Positions 1-12,986 of a stretch of 64,000 bases of DNA are shown in pieces. The translations under genes were made by a program, and so were the position numbers. Every line of letters starts with the position of its first letter. Position 1 is the stretch's first letter. The DNA comes from Mesorhabditis belari. Its lineage: Eukaryota > Nematoda > Chromadorea > Rhabditida > Rhabditidae. The stretch lies in assembly GCA_958450365.1 (NCBI GenBank), contig CAUEEP010000727.1, positions 997,501-1,061,500 on the forward strand. The letters run 5' to 3'. Under the pieces are notes generated by a model. That model searched no databases. It was not told the DNA's origin and saw only the letters and a program-made list of their open reading frames with translations.

Positions 1-131
1 ATTATCTGGTGAACTTTTCGGCTTTCATTTCTCCTTACATCAGTTGGCGGTGGAGTGGGTGGATGTCCATCATCGGGTCCATACGGGACACTGCCCGAGC
101 CGACCAAATTCACTCGTGGAATGCGTGCCAT
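1..131 (-). CDS. possible first coding exon of a gene running off the left edge
   Basis: On the minus strand an ATG at 131 opens a frame that stays open to the window edge. It starts MARIPRVNLVGSGSVPYG and continues into a proline/threonine-rich stretch (GHPPTPPPT). The ATG lies one base after a TTTCTTTCGCAG sequence, as expected for a spliced-leader acceptor or an internal intron end. A good donor (GTAAGG) occurs near 43, so the exon may be shorter than the open frame. I do not recognise the product. It could also be an internal exon, or chance coding; most of the gene would lie outside this window. Confidence 0.3.
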   Translation of the reverse strand, partial: MARIPRVNLVGSGSVPYGPDDGHPPTPPPTDVRRNESRKVHQI

Positions 132-1617
132 TCTGCGAAAGAAATTGATTGGGTAATGTTTTCTGGTAAATCACTAACGGAATATGCGAGAGAGTCGACA
201 ATGGACTGTCACTATTGGCGCCGGGGGCGTGGATTCTGGAAAGTTCAACGGATGAGCTTTTTCAAACAGTTATACTCAAAAGATTTACAGATCTGCGGAT
301 TGTAACGGAAATTGTTATCGGTTCGAAGTCAAGTAAACAAATCAAAGTTTGAATTGTGTTAAGCATTGATTTAAACGAATGTTTGGCTTTTTTTAATTTA
401 ACGTATATAATTGAACAGTATTGTTTCGCTGTTTCAAATTACCCAATCCGTTTTTTTCCTACCTCGGAATGATATGTCCTGTGATCGAGGGTCGCTCGTT
501 TCCGAACTCATCGTAGCGACGCTGTAACGATAAATGAATGGACATTCGATCAGAAAAAAATAGAAGAAATCGCTCCTTTCTCGAGTTATGAATCAAGTGA
601 TCGATATGCGAAAGAATAGCTCTAAGTGGAATTTAGGAAGAAAAGAAAGGAAAGAAAGGAAAGGGAGGAAAGCGTGGTGAATCAGGGTCGTTATTCTAAA
701 CTCTAAAAAACCCCAAACCGATAACGCGCGACAAATAAATAACTTTTTATAATAAGATTAGTGGGCAGAGATTCTGAAATGTGGGGTTAGGAGGGTTCCC
801 AGTGCCTATTTTTTAGTTTTCCTTTCTAAAACGTGGATACTAACCATGGTAAGCTTATGCATTCCATTTCTTACCTGTAAGTCCATTTTTGCAATAGGGT
901 AACTTTCTCAACTCAATTCTGGCTAAAATACTTACCAAAGTGTCCCGTGACATTCCTGCCTCCTTTGTCAGTTACTAGATAGTAAAAGTTGAATAATGAG
1001 TAATTTCACGTCTTCCCAAGCGCACCTATTCACTCATTGCACGAAAAAGGGAGGGGTTGACAGAGATTGGAATGAAAAGGGGGAGAGAAAAGCTTGAGAA
1101 GCTAAGAATTCTTCCCCTTTTCCTCCTTATCAGTTCCATTTTAACGCTCGTTTACTACGGCTTCAAACACACTTGAATTTCCCCGCCGAATAATCCATCA
1201 ATTTGTGCACAACCGATCGCTGGATGTAAAACAAAGTTTATTCTGTAAAAGTGAATTCCAAAATTATCACAAGTACACGGGAAATAAAATGGAAAGTGGT
1301 TACTCGGGCCAATCAAGTTCAATTAAGTGAGTAATGTGAGCATCGAAGGGTAACAATTTCTGGTTTTCGATCAGGTACAAAACAAGTAAAACAAATCTGC
1401 AAGATAAGAAGTTCAAGTTAGCATCATTAAAAAAGCAATAATGGTAAAAATAAATAGGAAAGCCTTTAAAAACCTTTAGTTTTAATGGTAAGCAAGTTTG
1501 GGTAAAATACTTTAAAGATAAAAACGAATGTACTAATAATCCCCATCTCTCTTCAAGTTGACAATTACAAGATGTTCATTCTAAAGTAATTTCATTTATT
1601 CAACCAATCAAAAACAC
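132..1617. other. intergenic stretch, no gene seen
   Basis: AT-rich sequence with short purine runs (around 640-680 and 1040-1100) lies between the left-edge exon and the 3' end of the myosin gene. I found no convincing exon chain. A weak acceptor near 1575 on the minus strand could add a few residues to the myosin C terminus. Confidence 0.4.
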
Positions 1618-4600
1618 TCACCCATTGGGACTCTCTTCAATGTGATTGATCAGTTTGGATCCATCGTGTTCGAAATCTTCAACTTCTTCTTCGACAATCG
1701 ACAAATTCTGATCCGAGTCGGCCAACCCGTCAGCCAAAGCTGCCTAAATGGAATTTCTGAAAACCGACAAAATCTATTTTGCTCACTTGTAAAGCCTCGA
1801 TTCGTTTTGCACTGGCTTTCACTTCGGATTGCGCTTGACGAAGCTTCTCTTCTAATGTTTCATTCTCATCACGCTAAAAAAAGTAAAATTTAATAAAATT
1901 TTCGCAAATATACTTGTTGTTTTAATCGATGATGAATTTCCGTATCGCGCTTCTTGATCATTTCCACCGATTCTTGCGAGACAACTAGTTCCTTTCTCAC
2001 CTTAAATAACTATTAAACATCAGAAAACTAGAAATATTACTTTCTTCACATTCTCTATTTCACGATCTCGAGCACTGGATGCCTCAGAGAGTTTTTCTGT
2101 TAGCGATTCCAATTCATCTGTCAATCGATTGATGTTTGACTAAAAAGAAAAATAAAGAAGCTGAAAAATTTTCAAACCTCTAATCGTTGTCGAATCACAA
2201 TCTCTAAATCGAGTTTTGCCTCAAGGTGTTCAGCCTTCTGTTCTGCCAAAATCAACTTGTGCCTTTCAACGGTGTGTTGTTCTAAAATAATATCAACGCT
2301 CAATAGTTAATAAAGCCTAACACTGACCCAAAAACTCCAATTGAGAGGTTTTTTCATTGAGCTGTTCAGTCAACTTTTGCTTTGAGCGTTCGAGATCAGC
2401 AATCTATAAAGGTATACTTGAAAAATTTATATCTGAATTATTTGTTTATGAAAATGAAATGAAAAGAAACAAAAAAGTTATTCCGTTGCCGGGAATCGAA
2501 CCCGGGCCTTATGGGTGAGAGCCATAAATCCTAACCACTAGACCACAACGGACATGTGAGGCGGTCTCTTTTCGCCGCCTACCAAGCATTGCTCTCAATG
2601 AATGGAGAGAAATAGTGAGTAAGGCGGAGAGACGAAAAAGATTTGAAGAACAGAGAGTCGCCTTTAAGAAAAACGAGCAAATAAAGCCACCTGTTCGACA
2701 TAATCAGCAATTGAAATTCCATCGATATGTCCTTGTTGAACGGCCTCCTTGTACTTTTTCAGTAGTTGTTGCAGTTCTTCATCCTAAATGCTTGACGCTA
2801 CAAAGGTGTTTAAGCTAAACTAACTCGATCATCAATTATGGCGAGTCCTCGATTTCTTTCCCTCATCAAAGCGAGGACTTTTTCTTCGGCTGCCGATTTA
2901 GCAGCAAGCAGTTGCTCAATCTAAATTTTCTTGTAAATAAAATACAATAAATTTGGCAGACCTGTGTGTGTAGTTCATTTAACTCTGATTCAAGACCATG
3001 GCGCCCCTTCAAAGCGGAGAGTTTGGCTGCTTCTGCATCCTCCAACTGTTCTCTGAACAGCAGCAATAGGGATAAGTAACAGAATAGTCAAAAACAAACC
3101 TGAGCTGTCGAATCAAAGCTTGTCCACCATTGTTTTCTCTTTCGTGAGCCAGCACAGCCTGCGTGTCCGCCAGAAGAGCCAAAGCTTTGCGAAGCTCCCG
3201 TTTGTAGTGCCCACCAGAAAGCTCGAAGCTAATACAATGAAATGAAAACGGACATTTTTGCAAATCTACCTGACGGATTGAGAATCAAAATTGCGCATCC
3301 GTTGTTCAAAAGCTCGATTTTGTTTCAAAAGACCAGCATTCGTGTCTTGGAGATCTGCGATTTGATCTTCAAATGCACGCACCTAAATTAAAAATAATTA
3401 GCGTTCAATTGCTTGCTAAACATGCCAAAATCTTTCTTTCAACATTATCAAGCTCTGCAAGGGCTTTTTCATTGGGAACTAGTCCATTAGTGATTTCAAG
3501 ATAATAAATATAAGCAGATAGACGTAAAAGAGACATCGTTTCGTCGTTTTAAATATTCTCAAGTCTACTCGGAGCTGTCGAGTAGGCGAATAAATGTTGC
3601 AATGATCAAATTGTCACACTTGCACATCCCCAAAAATTTCTGTGTACAGAGAGTCACTTTTTTTTCTGGACAGTATTGCCAAACAGCTGCCTTTAGTCGA
3701 GGTTTAAGAGGTGCTAACAAGCTAACGATGTGAAAACCCTAGTCAAACAACAAAGAAAGGCCGCACTTGAGATAACTGATGTATATTTGAACAGCTCAAG
3801 TGTAGTTTAAATTACGAGTCTTTGAAGCTGCAAATATGGAAAAACGACATGAAATATCTACCCTTCTTTGATATTGTGCCCTGAGCTCCTCAGTTTCGGT
3901 GTCTCGAGCAGTGGAATCCCTGGATTGATCATTCTAAAAATAAAATATATTGGTGATGCAATTGATTCAATCACCTTTATTCGCTCAAGTTGCATTTCAA
4001 GTCGGGTAACGTTTTGTTGCAATAATTGTCTTTGTCCGGCTAGATCATCAAGCTCTTCTTCCTGAAAAGTTACTAGATAAAAAACATGCAATAAAAGCAC
4101 TTGATCGTGAATCTTTGCTTCAAAATCACGCTTGGCTTTTCGCAGTTGTGTTAATTCAACAACGTCCGTGGCCTGGCCCCTGAAAAAAAGTGAAACATGT
4201 GTGTTTAAAGCTAAGATTCTTGTAAGATTGGTGCACCGCAAACAAGACCTAATCTAATCTGTTTGCGCTCACGAGTAGAACAAAAGAACATGTATTTTGA
4301 TTCAAGTTAAAACAGCCATTAAATGCATACTTTTCTTGGGTCTCTTCGATTTCTCTTCGCAAACGACTTGCACTTGTGCGTAGTTCTTGATTCTCGGCTT
4401 TTAGTTCCTGAACTCAAGTCAATAAAAAAAATTAGAGAGTAAAGGCCCTACATCAATTTCGACTTTTCTCCTGGTGAGATTCTGCACAGCTTCATCTTTT
4501 TCTCGATCTGCACGTTCACGAGTTCTTTTCTGTTCTTCTAAGTGCAGTTGTTGAGAGTTCATCTCTTCATCGAATCGAGACTGCTTTTTCTCCAAAGAGG

Positions 4601-7600
4601 CATTTCTGGCATTCAACTCCTCCATTTCTGCTCGTATCTAAACGAAACTATGTTTTAGACAAGCCACCAAACGTTACCTCTGCAAGTTGCTGCACCGTTT
4701 TCTGAGTTTTAACTCGTTGGTTTTCAAGTTCTTCTTGAGCTCGTTCCACCTCGGCCTTATATTCGCGTTCTTTCACTTCAAGCGCAGCCACTGATTCCAA
4801 ATTGGCGACAGAGGAGACACGAGAAATTCGATCCTCATCGGCTGAATTGAAATGTAGGCAAAAATGAAAAAATATTTAAAAAAATATTCCATATACCAAC
4901 CAAGTTTCCGCTCTACAACAACTCGTTGCTGCTTTTCACGTTCCAGCTCTTGTCGCATTTGCACTGCTGAATCTGATTCCCTTCCAAGGGCTTCATCCAA
5001 TTCTGAGCATCTGCTTTCCAAACGATACTAAAACAAGACAAATATCCTGTAAACCAGAGTAACTCTTTAATTGCTTAGGCATCAGCCATAGCTATTAACC
5101 GACCTTTTCTTTGCGCATTTCGGCCAGCATGTGCTCCAACTTTTGAACACGCTCAGCCCATTCTTTGTGAGCATCGTCCACTCTAGCATTTGGTTGGTTA
5201 AGAAAAAAGACTAGAAATGCGCTAACCTATTCACTGGAAGAAGTGGCAAGACACGAGTATAAATTCTCCACCAATTCCATTCTCTAACCTTCATGTAGCT
5301 CAGTCCATTTTTCTAAACCTTTGTTGTTGAGGTTTATCAGCTAACAAACCTGAATACAACGAATGGCTGTCTCTAGCACACGCCTTTTATGCAACCATCG
5401 TGCCGCCTGAAATTTATTTATGAATAAAAGTAAAGCAAACAGCAATCATAATCTATAACGCTTTAACTAACCAAATGACGTCGACACTCGCGTTGAAACG
5501 ACAAAATAAGTCCGGATAGTGAAAGATCTCGGCGATCTTCCAATTCACCCAGAATCTCGGCTCGAAGTAGGACCTATACAGAAAAAAAGGTGTCAACAAC
5601 TCTCCATCAAAACCTGACTAATTCCAAGGCGGTAACGATGTTGATGAATATCCATTTTCTCCATAATCTTTTGGACAGCGGCTCGATCTAGATTTGTGTT
5701 TAGTGAAAGTAAAACAAAGTTGATACCGTCAATGGCATCATCAATTGTGTCATCCCCACGACTTTCTTCAATGAGACAACCAAAACGTCGACGGAAATCG
5801 CGGAAAGAAACTCGTTCCGGATAGCCTAAATGGTACAAATCAGAAACATCAAAATGAGTCTTTTTACCTCGATTATTAGCACGAACAGAATCGATTAGAA
5901 GTAAACTCCTCAATTGACTGCGCACAAATGGGACATCGACTGGATCAGATAATCCCAACATCTAAAAAAGCAACTACTAAAAATATAGTTTCTAATTACC
6001 AGCGAGTTCGAAAGGGTATTTGGTGTCGGTTGAATGCAATGCACAAAATGTGATCGAGGTGAGCGACGAAGTAACGAGAAGACGTAATCCTAAAAAGAAA
6101 TGGAGAATTTAATAACAAATTAAAAGAATCTTGCTGCTAATAGATATCCTAATAGCACAAGATATTTCTCTGCATGATATCTTCCATAACCGTTCACCAG
6201 AGAAACAAAGAATCCCGTTCCTAATGCGCTCAAAGGAGCACATTTGCCACTAACAGAGCTTGTTTCCCTCTCGGAGAAATAATCATTTAAAAGAGTGCAA
6301 AGAGGTTTCATTCTTGGTGGCGTAAAATGATGGAATTATATTTAAAACCTATCTCTTTACTTCAAGAAAAAGGCTAAACTTAACTCCAAATGCTTTTTGT
6401 CATATAGTAATGAAAGGGAGTAAAATTTGCTCAGAAAAGTTGACAAAGGAACGCATACAAGAAAAGACGCGAAACGTAACCCGATTAAGGAGGCCAACTA
6501 GTTGGCAAACTATGAGAAAAGGGCAACCATCATCTATCAACAGACCCACCATCGCAAAGTTTGTCTTTGATCACTTAGAGAAAATTTCCAGCGACTTTTT
6601 TTTGCCTACCTCTCTCACCACAACTCCATTTTTTCGATGATGGTCAACCATTTGAATTAAAATTAAAGGAATTGAATAAGTTGTTCAGAGCCAATTTTCG
6701 GCAATAATGTGCCAATATTTATAGAGAATATAATGATTCTGCTTAAAAACGGCTGAGAACCTCCAAGAAAACCTGCTCAAAATGAGCAACTAATGACTTT
6801 TCTTGTCGTACAGTCACTAGGCACCCATCAGCTTAATGGAATGAGAACCCCGGGAGCAAGAAAAGAAAGAAAACATCCAAACTAAGAGGGAGAGAAAAAG
6901 TGAAACCGTAAAAAAGAGAGGAGCAAATAGATTTAGCTGTTACGCGGGGGTTTCAGTACTCAATGCAAACTATAAAATTGTACTTTTTAAAATAAAGCAT
7001 TACCAATTGATAGGTCAAATTGGCAGCAAATCCATGATCGCGGCGTCGAAGCAGACCGGATGTTTCCACTAAAAGTTGAGTCTGAACATGACTATAAAGC
7101 AAAACCAACAGCTTGTGACGGATTGTGTGGCTCTTCTCAACTTGAGATTTGAATCAATCGCTGTTGATCCATTAGATGTGAATAAACTTCTGATCTCTTG
7201 GCTAAATAGAGAAACTTAAGATACGGATTTTTCTCAAAACCTTGCACTAGAGAACAGTAGCTTTCTCAACCCAATCGATGGATCGCTAGGCTGTGATTGA
7301 CGAATCCAATCTATAAAATGATATTTACTTGCTTGGCAAAAAAAACTAAAAACCGGTAACATCGTAAGTTGTTGGTTGTGAATCCAAGCCATGTGCCAGG
7401 ACAAACTGTCTTTGCCGATTTGAGCGTCGTATCAATCTGCAATAATTAGGCGTAAACAATTGTAAAATCCAAAAACACATCAATGCACACTTGAAACTTT
7501 TAATTTACCTCGCTTGGTCTCCAAGGTGCATGAACACCCTTTCGATTAGGCTATCATCTGTCGCGCCGGGGAAACAACTCTCCTCTTCAATAATCGAGAA

Positions 7601-10600
7601 AATTCCTCGCCTTTCTTCAGCCCTTCGCTCAAGATCCGTACAGTTTGCCTAAACTAACGTACTTTTTTTGTAAACATTTCAAACCAAATGCTGTTTCTCA
7701 TCTAACAATCGATTTAGTAGATGCGGCGATCCAACTGGTTTATCGACTTCAACCTCTACTTGCTCGCGAGTATAAATCTAATATTTTTGTAAATAGTAAC
7801 TAGAAAATTTCCCTCACCTCATCCATTTCAGCAAAATTTTTATCGTGGAAAAGTTCAGCGACTCTCTCATTCACATAATTGTACACAAGATCATTCAAAT
7901 TCGATGCTCGTCGTTTAGGACCGTCGATCCAAGCGGCATTAAAGTTGGTACCAGGTAGATCCACCAACTAAATACATGAGATAATAAATTAATTAATTGT
8001 GAAAGCATACCGTAACGTAAGTACAAGGGACATTGGCCGATAGGGCACCGTTGATCGAATCGACTATCACACCAAAGAGCTCACTGTAGAGTGTCGCGCA
8101 AAAAGAGCCCAAAGCATCTGGACCTTCTGCGCTACGGCTTGTCAAAGAAAAACGACTAAATGTACTACTACAAACTAAAATGGGCATATTAGTTACCTCA
8201 AAGATGACCCAACTGCAGCTGCAACCGATGCAGAAGTGCCTTGTCGAAAAACTGCATTCGACAGCTCATTTTCACTAATACCCAGCAGATTAGCGGCTTG
8301 TTTAGCATGTGCAGCTCTCAGGAATTGAGCTCTTTGTGCTGGCCCTGGTGAGGCTTCTGCTCTAAAAACAACAGAATGAGTAACGAGACCTTTATTTAGA
8401 GTTTTAAACCTGCATAAGTGAAATATGACACCCAAAACCGAGCAAATGGCATCAACTTGTAAGTTCGTAAAACCAAGCTCGGCGAATGCAGCTAATAAGC
8501 GTTGCCATGCCTAAAAACAAAATTTTTAAAGTAAGATTAATCTCTAACAACCTCTTTGGCTTGCTCACGATCTTCAATTTCATGGAATGGATTTATTAAA
8601 GGCGATTCGATTGAATCGAGCCCCAAACGAGATCGCAATGTAGAATCTGCCCCTAACAATGAAGCTTTGAATGGTATTACGTTGAAATAGCCCACCTTCC
8701 CAAAGATAGTAAAAGACGTGGAAGTTATTTTCACCCTCAATATTTCTTGCAATACGGTCGGTGTCTAACAAGCAACATTGAATTTTGGCACATCTAAAAA
8801 ATTTACATTTTTTGCACAAGTTTAAAACACAACCTTAAAGCGGCCGCTTTGTCAAAACCAAGTTGGAACATGTGCAAAAAACGAGTCGAATCACGGTGTA
8901 AATGAGTTGAAGCATGACCAAAAGCCTCCAGAACTCCAAGGGCACTCGAAATTTTGCTAACTAAAATAAATAGTCTTTCAGAAAACTTGATTTCACCAAC
9001 GTGATAGGCTTCGTGTCCAACCAGCGACTGATGCCAAATACTGGATGAATGATTTAAATTGACTGGATTTCCCACTCCCGGTGACTCCAGTGAAGAGCAC
9101 TGCCTGTGCTGCGCCCGTCATTTGCACATATCTTTATCATAATGTGTAAACCGCAAAAGAAAAATCAGAGATTACCTGTAGACCTGTTGAGCTGTAGCAT
9201 AAATATGGGGAGGCATTTGACCCCTTCGACAACCCTGAAACCTCAAGTCAAGTTTAAGAAAGAAGTTTCAACCTTGAAAAGAGTCAGCAGTCTTTCTTGT
9301 ACACCAGGTTCTTGAGCAAACGAAAGACAAATCAAAGAATTACTTCCGGCATTTGTGTGCGTCAGATTGCTCCCCCACCTTAAACATGAATCAATTAGGA
9401 TGTGTCAATTAAATTCTACGAACCGTTGTCGAAGAAGATGCACAACTCCTGTTTCATTGAGATATCGTAAATTTGATAAATCAGGAGCACGATCGAGTTT
9501 AGATGGGTTGGCACGATCAATGTCTGTCGAGTCCACGGTCATAGTTCTACCTAAAATAGGGTAACAGCAAGTGAGAAAAGCAAGAAACCTGCTACTGAAA
9601 CGGCAAATCGCCCATCTGGGAACTGTTCCTGTAGTCGAGCTACCGTGTAGCCATCTTTGTGGATCAACCAATATCTTTGATCCTCCGGAATGTTCTATAA
9701 ACGTAAAGCATAAATCTAAATTGCTTTTAGTCTTCACCTCATGAGCATTCGTGTCAATGTTCGTCAAAAGCAAACTATCGCCAGCGTCCCGTACACCTCG
9801 GTGACGATCAGAAAATTCAGCCAACTCCGGAACCGAACGTACAGTAAGCACTGAAGTTTTTTGTTAACGAAGCAGTACAAAGTTACAAAAAACAAGGACT
9901 CATACCTATATCCTGAGCTGCTTGTCTGATCATTTCATTTAGTTCATCTCGTGACAATGAGTCAACTCCTCGCCCGTTAATTTCCACTAGTTGATCTCCA
10001 GGCAAAAGAGAATTTCTTAAAAGCAACTCTCAAAATTATTTGTTTAAACAATTACTTGATATCGTCGGGCCTCGGTGGACCTGGTTTGATTTCTGCTGGT
10101 TCAACAAAAACAACCGTCTTGAGAACACCGTGTTGTGGATATTGGGCCCGTCGTATTAGGAAACCAAAATCACCTATTAAAAATCATGTAACTAAGTAAA
10201 AATAGAAAAAAATTTACCATTGACTCCTCGTCGTATAGTGAGTGTTCTCTGCTTGACTTGCACCGATTGTAAAATAGGAAGTTTCAATCCAGGAAGTCCA
10301 AAATCCTAAAATAGTTTTTTATAAAAGCTTGATTTATACGCTTTTTTTTATCTGAACGTCTCACTTTCCTTTATTCTTTATCTTTATCAAAATAAATCAC
10401 AAAAATTTACCTTCAATGCACCGAACGCCGCACTTGCATGTGGCTGAGATGGGGAAACCAAAGCAGCGTCATCTAAAAAACATCAATTGTGGAAAATGTT
10501 TGTTTTAATACCTTTCAAGGCCCCACAACTAACACAAATATGTTTTTCTTTCCTATCAATACTAATCTCAATGGCAAGATCGCGCGATAATGATGTTTGA

Positions 10601-12413
10601 ACAGACGTATAAATAGTTCGTGAAGTAATAGCAGCAATGTGAGACATTTTAAATTTGTGTTCGAATTTAATTACTGTTTAGTAGTTTAGTTGTTTTTTAG
10701 TTTGTTTTAGTAGTAAAATAAAAGGCGATGAATATAAAGCAAAGTGCTAATGGATAGATTCAGTGGAGTCCTTCCACTCTAAAAGTGTTGACCGGAGGTG
10801 AATCGGAGAGGAGCTAAGAGGGAATAAGATGCGAATTGAGAGCAAAAGCAAGCACATTCGTCTGTTCAATAACCATCCAAAATATCAATTCGTGAAAATC
10901 ACCAATGAGGGTCTTATTTTTTAAAAATAACATAAATGAATTATTCACTAACCATTAAACTAGTTTTTAGCATTTTTTAGAACTTCCTGAAAACTATTTT
11001 CAAAGAACCTACTTTGAGTTGAACGCAAATGTGCAGAGGTGTCGTCTCGATAGCTTTGTGTGCTGTGGCCATTGTTAGAAGTGTATCCCGCGATTGCCTG
11101 CACTTTGATCGGCACTAAATATAGCGCAACCTTTTCATTACGCAAGCGCAAACAAATACCTTCGTTATGCGAAAGCTGTTGAAACGAGTGCGCCTCGTGA
11201 TTGTTTGCCGTTGCATCCTCTTCACTTTTTTGTGCTGAAATATTATTAATATTATTAATTTTATGTAGGTAAATACTAACTTGAGAATAACTTATTTCGC
11301 TTTGGTGGAACTGGAGGCTTCTTGCTGCTGCCGATAACGGGCAGTTCATCCTTTTCTTTCTTGCGGCCACCGAAGAACATCTAAATTGCAAAGTTTTCGA
11401 AATAAACTCTCAACAAGAATCAAAAGGGAAGGATGCTCATATTTTGATGGATAAAATGGTAATTCATTCCAGATCGATATCAACGATCAAACGCTGGTTG
11501 AGGATTCCAAAGGATGTGGAACAGAAGATTCCTGTCAAGTGGTACTAACAAAAGACTTCAAGGATCCCCCAGTAAAGATTTAAAAGACAGCTTATAGGTC
11601 TTTCTATGCAAAGAGAGTAAAGAAAGGACCTTCAAAAGGGGGGAAACGCACGCGGGGAGAGAACGAGCGAATGGGGAAGTGAATCACTCTCCAAAAAGAG
11701 GGGAAACATGGGAAAGACCGCTTCGGGCGCAGTGGACAGCCGACAATCCCACCAAGGACAGCCCCCTCCCTTCACACCCATAAAATCGAACCAGAAATCT
11801 CTGTTTACGTGTTCACCTACCGATCACAAACAGGCCAATATCGTGTCTGTGAGTTGCAAAAGTATTCAAAGTTGTGAAAGGCCCCGAAAGAGCAAAGTTT
11901 AAACTTCAAATTCATAGCCCCTTTAACTCGAAAGGGTATGTTTGAAAATCAATACCAATCTTTGCTTAAAAATTCCATGGTTTAAAATTTAGGTTGTAAG
12001 GAAGAGTTTAAAAGTTTGGAATTCAGAAGAGATCAATTTCTGTTGCATCAATGCAAAGATAGCATGATCGGGTAATCAAACGAGAACCAAAAAAGAAACC
12101 TCTGTGCGCGTTGACCGGAACGTGAGTTAGACTGTGCGGGCCAATAAAAAGCCTGAGTCAACACAAACAAACAAGTGTGTGGGACCTCGCGAAGGAGAGT
12201 CAGTAAATGTTCTTATTCGTGAGAGAGATACACAAAGAAAAGACTCGTGAAAAAGTCAGTCTAATGAAAAGTTCTCGCCCAAGGGGAGGGCTTTCACCGT
12301 TACTTATCTTGAGCAATCGTTAAAAGGGCTTATCATTTGCAAGACGCCTCGAAAGGAAGGAATTTCCCCAAAAAAAACGAAAAGGAAGAATTTGTTTGTA
12401 ATTTACTAACCAT
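1618..12413 (-). CDS. unconventional myosin XVIII (MYO18-like), PDZ-containing long isoform
   Basis: This is an actin-associated motor-family protein with many exons. The long isoform starts at 12413 or 11380. Its N terminus has [20 protein letters not shown] and [11 protein letters not shown], recalling the KE-rich and PIPIKV region of MYO18A. A PDZ domain follows (about 10300-9900; [21 protein letters not shown]). The motor starts near 9850 (DGYTVARLQ, then [17 protein letters not shown] near 9440). The P-loop is GVTGSGKSS (about 9070). The switch-II region reads LVDLPG instead of DIxGFE (about 7965). FVHCIQP lies near 6040, followed by a neck and a coiled-coil tail from about 5200 to 1620. 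Splice phases agree across the N-terminal exons. The intron at roughly 6097-6999 has no clear exon. The stop at 1618 overlaps a strong donor (GTGAGT), so a further 3' exon is possible. The class call is firm; the exact C terminus is not. Confidence 0.9.
2481..2552 (-). tRNA. tRNA-Glu (anticodon CTC)
   Basis: The reverse complement of this 72-nt stretch folds as a tRNA. It has an acceptor TCCGTTG/CAACGGA, a D arm with the A-box-like TGGTCTAGTGGTTAGG, an anticodon stem TATGG/CCATA around the loop CTCTCAC (anticodon CTC), and a T arm CCGGG-TTCGATT-CCCGG. It lies in an intron of the myosin XVIII gene, on the same strand, between the exon ending near 2691 and the next one near 2405. It probably has its own pol III promoter. 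Confidence 0.95.
10647..10647 (-). promoter_or_regulatory. alternative start codon of the short myosin XVIII isoform
   Basis: An ATG at 10647 begins an exon ([17 protein letters not shown]...) with no splice acceptor just before it. It ends in phase 1 at the same downstream acceptor (about 10474) used by the long-isoform exons near 11035. This implies a second promoter between about 10650 and 10950, giving a protein that keeps the PDZ domain but loses the 5' PxxP region. Confidence 0.6.
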
Positions 12414-12986
12414 TTTCTTTGCTTCACTCGATGACGTAGTGCCGAAACTTGCTTCGAATGTGAGACCTTAATCAAAAATCGTCGTCAACTTTTAAAAGTT
12501 TGTAAACGCATTAAGAGAAAGCCCGACAGAACACAGACTGAATTCGATGTGTTTCTTTTGACGTACAAAAAACTTTATTCATTATCACAGTAATGCACAA
12601 TGTTGCCCCCAAATCGAAGCAAAAAAGACGGCGATCTCTTCACAAATTAAAAACATTGACAAACTTCGAGAGCACCAAAACAGCAGCTAAAATCTCAAAG
12701 TTTAAAATCTAGATTATTACAACAATAAATCGGACAATTCCTAAGAAAAACAAACAAAAAGTTCCCTTTAACTAATATCACAGAATCTTGGAATACGTAG
12801 TGACACTTCTTCTGAATCTAAATGACAAAACGGTTTCCACTGGGGGATATTTACTAATCACAATCAAAATTCGAAGTTATGTGTAATAAATAATATGCAT
12901 AACAAAACATGGAATTCTCAAAGTTTACAAGTGTGATATTGCTTATTTTTAGCAGGTTTATAGAAAAAAAATAATCTTACGATCGA
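12414..12986. other. 5' untranslated and promoter region of the myosin gene and 3' flank of vps-26
   Basis: The first myosin exon extends upstream of 12413 to roughly 12470, where an acceptor-like CTTAAG/TTTGATTAAG region occurs. The rest is AT-rich and holds no additional reading frame that I could support. Confidence 0.4.

Noticed and set aside
9..305. Plus-strand frame at the left edge
   Set aside because: It has no known features, and the minus strand has better splice and start signals there.
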